DNA from: JBNKFQ01 sp050289385 | GTDB lineage: Bacteria; Pseudomonadota; Gammaproteobacteria; Pseudomonadales; Porticoccaceae | Assembly (NCBI GenBank): GCA_050289385.1 | Contig: JBNKFQ010000323.1 | Span: 1 to 6,502 of the forward strand | Direction of reading: 5' to 3' | Length of the DNA stretch: 6,502 nt | Shown here: positions 1 to 5,568 of the stretch, one piece after another | How the letters are laid out: each line of letters opens with the position of its first letter | Position numbering within the stretch: the first letter of the stretch is position 1 | Position numbers and translations under genes: made by a program | The notes under the pieces: model-generated | Databases searched by the model: none | Told to the model about the DNA's origin: nothing | Seen by the model: only the letters and a program-made list of their open reading frames with translations

Positions 1-1307
1 CGTACTCGCCATAACACCACAGCAAAGGCCACAATCCCCCACACCAGGGCACCCGCCATTTCTCCGGCAATCACCCCGGGCACGCCAAACAGGTGTGAAC
101 ACAGATACACCAGCGGTATCGTACCCAGCAGGGCGCGGGCAAAATTGAACATGGTGGCCACTGTGGCCCGATTGAGATTATTAAAACTCGCATTGGCAAC
201 AAACAACATGCCGTTGAAAACAAAGCCCCCCACCAGCCAGGTGCAGTAAAAATCAATCAGGTTGGCGGCCTCGCCTTCCGCGTTAAACGCCGCAATTATC
301 CAGTGCCGCGACAGAAACATCAGTAACCACACCAGCAAGACATAAGCGATATTGACGAACAGCGAATTCAGCAGTGCGCTACGCACCCGGTCGTAGCGAT
401 ATGCACCCGCGTTTTGTCCAATAATTGGCCCGACAGAACCGGAGAGCGCAAAGATCGCGGCAAAAGCCATTGGCGCAATGCGCCCCAGGATAGCGGCGCC
501 GGCGACCGCGCTGTCACCGTAACCGGACATGCTCATCAATACATAACTGCTGCCGATGGGCGTGGCCAGGTTGGTCAACATGGCCGGCCCGGCGATAAGC
601 ACTATGGTTTTCAGGTCTGCGCGCAACGTGGGCCAGTCGATACGACAGGTCATGTGGTGTTTGTTCACCACGGCAGAAAAACCCACCGCCACCAGTACAA
701 CTCTTGATACCAGCGAGGCGGTAGCGGCACCCTGAATACCCATGTCAAATCCGAAGATAAAAATCGGGTCCAGCACCACGTTGACCAGAGCCGCACCAAT
801 GGTGGCGTACATACTGCGCCGGGCGTCACCAACCGCCCGCAACGCGGAAGCGGCACACATGCCGCAGGCCAGAACCGGGGTGACCGGCAGCAGAATATTG
901 CTGTAATCCAGAGCCAGTTGCAGGGTAACCCCGCGCGCACCGAGGAACATCAGCAACTCTTCCACAAAATACCAGGCGGGCAAAGTCACCAGCAGCGCAA
1001 AAATGGCGCTGAACAACATGACATTACTGCAATAGCGGCTCGCCAGCGCGCGGTCGTGACGCCCTTCCGCTCGCGATACCAGCGCCCCCATGCCAATCTG
1101 CAAGCCGATGCCAACCGACGTCAGAAAAAACAGCAGCGTACCGGAAAAACCGATGGCCGCCGCCAGTTCTTCCTGCCCCAGCAAGCTGAGAAAATACATG
1201 TCGACCAGATCGGCAGAAAACAGCGCCAGCAAGCCCACGGTGTTGGCGCCGGTCATCACCAGGATGTGCTGCAGCGTGGAGCCACGGGTAAATACGGCGG
1301 TTTTCAT
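1..1307 (-). CDS. MATE-family multidrug/cation antiporter (3' end cut by window)
   Basis: Inner-membrane transporter of the MATE family (NorM/DinF type), which exports drugs or metabolites in exchange for Na+ or H+. Reading the minus strand from the ATG at 1307 gives 435 uninterrupted codons to the window edge; the family is usually 440-460 aa, so only the extreme C-terminus is missing. The protein is highly hydrophobic, with about 12 membrane segments in two homologous halves. Family marks seen: LRAVGDARRSMYAT (156-169), NVVLDPIFIFG (176-186) followed by MGIQGAATAS, and in the second half GPIIGQNAGA (293-302) and NASFNNLNRATVATMFNFAR (372-391). The start is chosen because the N-terminal FTRGSTLQHILVMTG matches the amphipathic lead-in to TM1; the Shine-Dalgarno is weak (CAGGG about 8 nt upstream). 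It lies 145 nt downstream of the methyltransferase gene on the same strand, with a terminator-like hairpin between, so separate transcription is likely. Substrate and subfamily cannot be told from sequence. Confidence 0.93.
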   Translation of the reverse strand, partial: MKTAVFTRGSTLQHILVMTGANTVGLLALFSADLVDMYFLSLLGQEELAAAIGFSGTLLFFLTSVGIGLQIGMGALVSRAEGRHDRALASRYCSNVMLFSAIFALLVTLPAWYFVEELLMFLGARGVTLQLALDYSNILLPVTPVLACGMCAASALRAVGDARRSMYATIGAALVNVVLDPIFIFGFDMGIQGAATASLVSRVVLVAVGFSAVVNKHHMTCRIDWPTLRADLKTIVLIAGPAMLTNLATPIGSSYVLMSMSGYGDSAVAGAAILGRIAPMAFAAIFALSGSVGPIIGQNAGAYRYDRVRSALLNSLFVNIAYVLLVWLLMFLSRHWIIAAFNAEGEAANLIDFYCTWLVGGFVFNGMLFVANASFNNLNRATVATMFNFARALLGTIPLVYLCSHLFGVPGVIAGEMAGALVWGIVAFAVVLWRV

Positions 1308-1352
1308 TAACAGGCCCTGACACAGAGTAAAACAGAGGGTGAATATTGGAAA

Positions 1353-1375
1353 GCCGAGGCAGATTCTGCCTCAGC
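1353..1375 (-). terminator. Hairpin, likely terminator of the methyltransferase gene
   Basis: On the minus strand GCTGAGGCAG-AAT-CTGCCTCGGC forms a 10-bp stem (one G-U pair) with a 3-nt loop, followed by TTTCC. The stem is GC-rich and the loop tight, but the U tract is short, so intrinsic termination may be inefficient. It lies about 80 nt after the stop of the methyltransferase gene and about 45 nt before the MATE start, where a terminator would be expected. Confidence 0.5.
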
Positions 1376-1452
1376 CATGGCAACCGTTTGCCGGCCTGGG
1401 CTTTTTTGTGCTCTGTGTATCGCCCCGGTGAAGATACAGAGCAAAACCCGGC

Positions 1453-2322
1453 CTATTCCGGCTTGCGAAACTTCAGGGTAATCCGGTTCGACTCTCCGAT
1501 AGCCCTGAATCGGGCTTGCGCCTCGGGGTCGTCCTTGCTGGTGGCAAGCGACGGTGGCAATCGCCAGACCATGTCCGACTCGGTTGGCTGATCCTTGCGG
1601 TTGGCATTCATGTCACTTTCGGCAACTAACTCAAAACCCGCCTGTGTCATTTTTTCAATGATATATCCCTTTTTCAGGTAACCATTGCGACCACTGGCCC
1701 AGTCGTCAGACATATTGTCTCTTGCATGATGCTGCACAATACCCACGATCCCGCCAGGCTTGAGCGCACGCCAGGCGTCTGCCAATGCTTCAGTCAGGTG
1801 GCCGCCGTTGTCTTCGAACCGGGCCAGACCGTGCATGGCCCGCACAAACAGCACCGCATCGGCCTTGCCTTCGAGACGGGCAGGCATCGAACCCCACTCA
1901 AAAGCGGACACGCCTGCGCTATCCCCACTGGCCCATCCACTCGCTTCTTTGGGCCAGTTGCTCACCCATTCTGCCCTGCGATTTATTGCCTCTTCGGTAA
2001 TACCGTCCATCTTTTTAACCATATTCATTGAGTAGCCGGCCCCGATCAGCTGGCCCTCACTGCCGAGATAATCAACCAGAATTTTTGAATACCACCCCGC
2101 TCCGGGGCCCGCCTCCACCAGAGTCATGCCGGGCGCAATGCCAAAAAATTTGAGAGTTTGCAGAGGCCGCCGGTAGGAATAACGGGCTTTGGTTTCACCG
2201 GATTGCGCAGCCAGCGTGGACTGAAGACGTTGTGAATCAAACTGCATGGCTGTGTCAGCAGCAAACACGGTGTTAACTGCAAACACAGTCAAGGCAAACA
2301 GGGAAAGAACAGTCTTTGGCAT
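1453..2322 (-). CDS. Exported SAM-dependent methyltransferase-fold protein
   Basis: A 289-aa protein with a class I methyltransferase fold, resembling the predicted methyltransferases of the COG4798 type. Residues 1-21 are a signal peptide: K3, a hydrophobic core LSLFALTVFAV, and a VFA cleavage site before ADTAM, so the mature protein is predicted to be periplasmic. RRPLQTLKFFGIAPGMT (51-67) leads into glycine-rich motif I, VEAGPGAGW (69-77). Then come DAVLFVRAMHG (155-165), the post-motif LKPGG (187-191), GIVQHHA (194-200), and a conserved tail with ESDMNANRKDQP (235-246) and VWRLPPS (252-258). The acidic ribose-binding residue usual at the end of strand 2 is not obvious, since that segment reads LIGAGYS. 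Start: ATG at 2322 with GGGGG 6 nt upstream, and the signal peptide begins there. Function is unknown; SAM is not normally available in the periplasm, so activity is uncertain. The gene is divergent from recQ. Confidence 0.88.
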   Translation of the reverse strand: MPKTVLSLFALTVFAVNTVFAADTAMQFDSQRLQSTLAAQSGETKARYSYRRPLQTLKFFGIAPGMTLVEAGPGAGWYSKILVDYLGSEGQLIGAGYSMNMVKKMDGITEEAINRRAEWVSNWPKEASGWASGDSAGVSAFEWGSMPARLEGKADAVLFVRAMHGLARFEDNGGHLTEALADAWRALKPGGIVGIVQHHARDNMSDDWASGRNGYLKKGYIIEKMTQAGFELVAESDMNANRKDQPTESDMVWRLPPSLATSKDDPEAQARFRAIGESNRITLKFRKPE

Positions 2323-2487
2323 GAGGTGCCCCCGTAACTATTTTGTTTGAAAGACTGGATAAACAGGTCCAGATATGGATGCCAACACAGATAGAGTGGC
2401 TTGTCGGCCAGAGTATAACGGAAATCGCTTGCCCATTTTTTCATCCTGCCGCAAAAATCACGCGGTTGGCCGAGTCCAGGCCCTGTT

Positions 2488-2496
2488 TGCTACACT
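2488..2496 (+). promoter_or_regulatory. Possible extended -10 promoter for recQ-arfB
   Basis: TGCTACACT fits the extended -10 pattern TGnTAnnnT and would start RNA near 2503. No good -35 was found at the usual spacing. A transcript from here would include the AGGA at 2518-2521 and both candidate recQ starts (2531 and 2588). Weak evidence, from sequence pattern only. Confidence 0.25.
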
Positions 2497-2575
2497 TGAT
2501 AAAACACACTCCAAAACAGGAAAATTTGCAATGGAATGCAAGCTGTCCCGTTCGGCACATCCCCCCGCCGCAGGG

Positions 2576-2581
2576 TATAAT
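2576..2581 (+). promoter_or_regulatory. Consensus -10 box abutting the recQ start
   Basis: A perfect TATAAT lies 6 nt before the recQ ATG at 2588. If used, RNA would begin at or next to the A of the ATG, giving a leaderless recQ mRNA. The upstream -35 region is poor (around TTCGGCA, 2551-2557), so this may be a chance match. See the finding on the recQ start. Confidence 0.3.
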
Positions 2582-2587
2582 GCCGCG

Positions 2588-4546
2588 ATGATAGAACAAT
2601 GCCTCGATATTCTGCACAACACTTACGGTTACGATCAGTTTCGCGGTCAGCAGCAAGCGGTGATTCAATCAGCGCTTGACGGTCATGATACCGTTGTCCT
2701 GATGCCCACTGGCGGCGACAAGTCCCTGTGTTATCAAATCCCCGCCCTGGTGCGTGACGGCATGGGTATTGTGGTGTCACCACTGATCGCCCTGATGCAA
2801 GACCAGGTATCTGCCCTGCAACAACTGGGTATTAACGCCGCCTTTCTCAATTCCACCCAGACCGGCGAACAACAACAGGATGTGCTGCAGCATATTCATC
2901 GAGGTGACCTGGATATTTTGTACGTGGCTCCGGAACGGCTGGTGCAAGAGCGCACCTTGCGAATGTTGTCCCGTTGCAAGCTCTCACTGATCGCTATTGA
3001 CGAGGCCCATTGTGTATCACAGTGGGGCCACGACTTTCGTCAGGACTATATGTCACTGCACATTCTGCGCCAGCATTTTCCCGGCGTGCCGCGAATGGCA
3101 CTCACAGCCACCGCCGACCCCCGCACTCGCAAGGAAATTGGTGAACGCCTGGAACTTGACCAGCCCGGGCTTTTTGTCAGCGGCTTTGATCGCCCCAATA
3201 TTCGCTATACGGTGCAACCCAAAACCGATGCCCGCAAACAGTTGCTGCGCTTTTTGACGCCTCACCGCGACAATTCCGGCATTGTCTACTGCATGTCGCG
3301 CAAAAAAGTCGAAAGCACCGCCGAATGGCTGTGCAGTCGCGGTTTGACAGCCCTGCCCTATCATGCAGGACTGGCCGCTGATATGCGGGCTGACCACTTG
3401 CAACGTTTTTTGCGTGAAGATGCGGTCATTATGGTGGCGACTATTGCTTTTGGCATGGGAATTGACAAACCGGACGTGCGCTTTGTTGCGCACCTGGATC
3501 TGCCCAAAAGTGTCGAGGCCTATTATCAGGAAACCGGGCGCGCGGGGCGCGATGGCGAACCGGCCGATGCATGGATGATATACGGTTTGCAAGATGTGGT
3601 AAGGCTGCGGCAAATGATGGATGAATCCGCAGCGCCCGAACACCAGAAAAAAATTGAACGCAGCAAACTCGACAGCCTGCTCGGCTGGTGTGAGGTCACC
3701 GAGTGTCGCCGCCATTCACTGCTGTCCTATTTTGGTGAAAACGGGTTTGGTGAAAACGGGTTTGGTGAAAACCAGTTTGGAGAAAACCAGTTTGGAGAAA
3801 ACCGGTTTGGAGAAAAACAGTTTGACGAAAGTCAGTCTGACGAAAGTCAGTTTAGCGAAAACGGGAATGGCGCGAAGCATGATCACTCGTCAGCCAAGTG
3901 CGGCAATTGTGATGTCTGCCTGACACCGCCGGAAACCTGGGACGGTACTGTGGTTGCGCAAAAATTACTGTCGTGCATATACCGTACTGGCCAACGTTTT
4001 GGCGCAGCACATGTTATCGATGTGGTGCGCGGCAAGGAAACTGAAAAAGTCTGGCAGTACGACCACCACCATTTAAGCACTTTTGGTATTGGCAAGGAGC
4101 TGAACGAAAAACAGTGGCGCTCGGTATTGCGGCAACTGGTGGTACAGGGGTTTGTGGTGGCCGACGCCGAGCGTTACGGCGCCATGCGCTTGACCGAACG
4201 CAGCCGACCCCTGCTGCGTGGTGAACTGCCCCTGACCTTGCGCAAGGATGTGGCAGAACCAGCCCTGCGCAAAACTGCACGCAAGAAATCCAAAACCGGA
4301 GTCAACGACAACGACCGCGCACTATGGGATGCCTTGCGCGAGCGCCGCAAGGAACTTGCCGCGCAACACGGCGTACCACCCTATGTCATTTTTCACGATG
4401 CCAGCCTGATGGAAATGATGGAATTGCGCCCCAATAACGAACATGAGTTATTGAATATCAGTGGCGTCGGTCAGGCAAAAATGGAACGTTATGGCGCTGA
4501 ATTTATCGAAGTATTGAACAAATTCGTCGAAGGCCAGCCCGGGTAG
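2588..4546 (+). CDS. recQ: ATP-dependent DNA helicase RecQ with altered Walker A and repeat insert
   Basis: RecQ is a 3'-5' superfamily 2 helicase acting in recombination and fork repair. This copy has 652 aa; E. coli RecQ has about 610. Order: motif 0 YDQFRGQQ (15-22), Walker A PTGGDKS (40-46), SPLIALMQDQ (64-73), DEAH (138-141), aromatic-rich loop SQWGHDFR (144-151), TATA (173-176), helicase C-domain with FGMGIDKP (288-295) and arginine-finger motif QETGRAGRDG (314-323). The zinc subdomain has C373, C438, C441 and C444. A winged-helix RQC domain (about 450-555) and a C-terminal HRDC domain (about 575-650, ending VGQAKMERYG) follow. Oddities: D44 replaces the near-invariant Gly before catalytic K45; residues 382-426 are a pentapeptide repeat splitting the zinc cysteines; Q152 stands where DFRPEY normally has Pro. 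ATG 2588 gives the usual RecQ N-terminus. ATG 2531 (AGGA 9 nt upstream) would add 19 residues, and the frame is open back to 2375. First gene of an operon with arfB. Identity is certain; helicase activity is doubtful. Confidence 0.95.
   Translation: MIEQCLDILHNTYGYDQFRGQQQAVIQSALDGHDTVVLMPTGGDKSLCYQIPALVRDGMGIVVSPLIALMQDQVSALQQLGINAAFLNSTQTGEQQQDVLQHIHRGDLDILYVAPERLVQERTLRMLSRCKLSLIAIDEAHCVSQWGHDFRQDYMSLHILRQHFPGVPRMALTATADPRTRKEIGERLELDQPGLFVSGFDRPNIRYTVQPKTDARKQLLRFLTPHRDNSGIVYCMSRKKVESTAEWLCSRGLTALPYHAGLAADMRADHLQRFLREDAVIMVATIAFGMGIDKPDVRFVAHLDLPKSVEAYYQETGRAGRDGEPADAWMIYGLQDVVRLRQMMDESAAPEHQKKIERSKLDSLLGWCEVTECRRHSLLSYFGENGFGENGFGENQFGENQFGENRFGEKQFDESQSDESQFSENGNGAKHDHSSAKCGNCDVCLTPPETWDGTVVAQKLLSCIYRTGQRFGAAHVIDVVRGKETEKVWQYDHHHLSTFGIGKELNEKQWRSVLRQLVVQGFVVADAERYGAMRLTERSRPLLRGELPLTLRKDVAEPALRKTARKKSKTGVNDNDRALWDALRERRKELAAQHGVPPYVIFHDASLMEMMELRPNNEHELLNISGVGQAKMERYGAEFIEVLNKFVEGQPG
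3731..3865 (+). repeat. Nine-copy 15-bp tandem repeat inside recQ
   Basis: Nine exactly adjacent 15-bp units, all in the recQ frame, encode FGENG, FGENG, FGENQ, FGENQ, FGENR, FGEKQ, FDESQ, SDESQ and FSENG (residues 382-426). Units 1 and 2 are identical (tttggtgaaaacggg). Units 4-6 share tttggaga, units 7-8 share gacgaaagtcag, and unit 9 regains the gaaaacggg ending. This pattern suggests stepwise slippage duplications with later divergence. The seed appears to be the native YFGE motif that follows the first zinc cysteine in RecQ proteins. Confidence 0.95.
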
Positions 4547-4548
4547 TT

Positions 4549-4965
4549 ATGAGTCTGATAATTTCCAGCAACGTCACCATTCCCGAAACAGAACTTGAAT
4601 TCAGTGCCATTCGTGCCCAGGGTTCAGGTGGCCAGAATGTCAACAAGGTGTCGAGCGCCATTCACTTGCGTTTTGATATTGCCGCGTCATCGCTGCCGGA
4701 ATTTTACAAACAGCGGCTGCTGGGGTGGAACGACCAACGCATCAGCAAGGACGGCATCATTGTCATCAAGGCACAGCAATACCGCACACAGGAAAAAAAT
4801 CGCGATGACGCTCTCACACGATTAAAAGAGTTAATATTAACGGCAACTGCCGTTAAAAAAACCAGAAAGCCAACCCGACCCACGATTGCCTCCAAAAAGC
4901 GTCGGCTCGACAACAAAACGCGTCACGGAAGAACCAAGGCCTTGCGCGGCAAGATCATCGAATAA
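4549..4965 (+). CDS. arfB: Alternative ribosome-rescue factor B (peptidyl-tRNA hydrolase)
   Basis: ArfB (YaeJ) binds ribosomes stalled at the end of a non-stop mRNA and hydrolyses the peptidyl-tRNA, a backup to trans-translation. At 138 aa it matches the E. coli protein (140 aa) almost end to end. The N-terminal release-factor-like catalytic domain carries IRAQGSGGQNVNKVSSAIHL (21-40), with the catalytic GGQ at 27-29. The domain continues through RFDIAASSLPEFY and GIIVIKAQQYRTQEKNRDDAL. The C-terminal tail from about 103, with KPTRPTIASKKRRL and TKALRGK, is the basic segment that enters the empty mRNA channel in the E. coli factor. Nothing essential seems to be missing. The ATG lies 2 nt after the recQ stop, and the Shine-Dalgarno is weak, so translation is probably coupled to recQ. 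It converges on the ribbon-helix-helix gene, 31 nt away, with no clear terminator between. ArfB is told from full release factors by its short length and basic tail. Confidence 0.95.
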   Translation: MSLIISSNVTIPETELEFSAIRAQGSGGQNVNKVSSAIHLRFDIAASSLPEFYKQRLLGWNDQRISKDGIIVIKAQQYRTQEKNRDDALTRLKELILTATAVKKTRKPTRPTIASKKRRLDNKTRHGRTKALRGKIIE

Positions 4966-4996
4966 CAGGCTGCACCATATGGCCCCGGCCCGCTAT

Positions 4997-5326
4997 TTAC
5001 GGTGAGTCAATGTTGCCGAGATATTGCTGCAGTATTTTGTCTACCATCCATGACAACGAACGTTGTTTGGTGCCCGCTATGGCCTCAAGCTGGATTTTGG
5101 TCGCATCTGATACACGCACGCTGATAAATTCGGTCCGCTTTTCTGCCCGTTTTCGGGGCTGCGAGTCATGCTCATACTCCTCGCGAGGAGAGCGCACGAC
5201 ACGGTGCAAGGGAATTACATTGCCGCGCCCGGGAATATATAACCCCTTCGCCACTACAGAGTAGTTGCCCGCTGTTGCGGCGAGTGTTTTTGTTCGGGTT
5301 TTCCGTACACCTTTTGCTTTAGCCAT
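4997..5326 (-). CDS. Small ribbon-helix-helix DNA-binding protein, orphan
   Basis: A 109-aa basic protein whose C-terminal half reads as a ribbon-helix-helix (CopG/Arc/MetJ-like) domain. It has strand EFISVRV (66-72), helix A SDATKIQLEAIAG (73-85), turn TKQRS, and helix B LSWMVDKILQQYL (91-103). Such domains dimerise and bind operator DNA; they occur in antitoxins, plasmid copy or partition regulators, and repressors. The N-terminal half (KAKGVRKTRTKT, then GNYSVVAKGLYIPGRGNVIP at 20-39) is not recognised. Start: ATG at 5326 with AAGGA 9 nt upstream (5336-5340) and an in-frame stop shortly further up. No toxin or partition partner is adjacent: arfB ends 31 nt from its stop, and upstream is AT-rich non-coding DNA with an inverted repeat and a LexA box. 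Autoregulation and SOS control are plausible inferences. It could be a solitary regulator or a relic of a mobile element. Confidence 0.75.
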   Translation of the reverse strand: MAKAKGVRKTRTKTLAATAGNYSVVAKGLYIPGRGNVIPLHRVVRSPREEYEHDSQPRKRAEKRTEFISVRVSDATKIQLEAIAGTKQRSLSWMVDKILQQYLGNIDSP

Positions 5327-5390
5327 AACTGATAGTCCTTTATCCGTTTATTTTGAGCAAAACTGGTGCCAGCACAAACCACACCGGCAC

Positions 5391-5409
5391 AAACAGTATA
5401 TACCTGTTT
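5391..5409. promoter_or_regulatory. Operator-like inverted repeat AAACAG-N7-CTGTTT
   Basis: A 6-bp perfect inverted repeat with a 7-nt AT-rich centre, about 65-83 nt upstream of the ribbon-helix-helix start. On the minus strand it contains TATACT, a good -10 hexamer at 5395-5400, but no good -35 is seen 17 nt upstream. It could be an autoregulatory site for the ribbon-helix-helix protein. It is not a LexA box, because the half-sites face the wrong way. Confidence 0.35.
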
Positions 5410-5469
5410 CTATTGACGTTTGTTTTTCTGAAACAACAACCAACAAAATCAGGACACTTGTCACACAGC

Positions 5470-5507
5470 ATAATAAAATACTGTATTTAAATACAGTATT
5501 TTATTAT
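5470..5507. repeat. 38-bp perfect palindrome
   Basis: Nineteen bases either side of the axis between 5488 and 5489 are exact complements with no spacer. Beyond a single extra T on the right, pairing resumes for GC (gc at 5468-5469 with gc at 5509-5510). It is AT-rich and lacks a loop, so a protein-binding or cruciform-prone site is more likely than a terminator. It encloses the LexA box. Confidence 0.95.
5479..5498. promoter_or_regulatory. LexA/SOS box
   Basis: TACTGTATTTAAATACAGTA contains the gammaproteobacterial LexA core CTGT-N8-ACAG with perfect symmetry and differs from the E. coli consensus box at only two central positions. LexA bound here should block transcription until DNA damage. 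The nearest gene reading away on the minus strand is the ribbon-helix-helix gene, 153 nt from the box. On the plus strand only the broken amidohydrolase follows. Confidence 0.8.
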
Positions 5508-5512
5508 TGCAA
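5484..5512 (-). promoter_or_regulatory. Candidate promoter overlapping the SOS box, toward the ribbon-helix-helix gene
   Basis: On the minus strand TTGCAA (5507-5512), a 17-nt spacer and TAAATA (5484-5489) resemble a sigma-70 promoter. The LexA box covers the spacer and -10, a classic repression geometry. It would give a 5' leader of about 150 nt before the ribbon-helix-helix ATG. Because the region is palindromic and AT-rich, chance matches are easy. Confidence 0.4.
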
Positions 5513-5568
5513 AGATCTGCAAATGTGACCGGGGCCTTCTGATTGGCCACTATTGATTCAGCTGGCTG

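Noticed and set aside
918..1310. 130-codon plus-strand open frame over the MATE gene
   Set aside because: Its translation is rich in Gln, Arg and His and without a domain; the minus-strand MATE frame is continuous and conserved.
3053..3715. 220-codon open frame antisense to recQ
   Set aside because: It mirrors highly conserved RecQ helicase coding sequence, has no recognisable domain, and is explained by recQ codon bias.
3731..3865. Tandem 15-bp repeats as a CRISPR-like array
   Set aside because: Units are directly adjacent with no spacers and lie wholly inside the recQ frame as pentapeptides.
4966..4996. Short palindrome CCATATGG and GGCC repeats between arfB and the ribbon-helix-helix gene as a terminator
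   Set aside because: Stems are too short and no T run follows on either strand.
4997..5326. Complete toxin-antitoxin pair
   Set aside because: The ribbon-helix-helix fold would suit an antitoxin, but no toxin-sized frame sits beside it on either side.
5470..5507. The 38-bp palindrome as an intrinsic terminator
   Set aside because: It is AT-rich with no loop and no GC-rich stem; the LexA core explains its centre better.
5265..5528. 87-codon plus-strand frame crossing the ribbon-helix-helix start and the SOS box
   Set aside because: No recognisable features; it overlaps the regulatory region and antisense of a better-supported gene.
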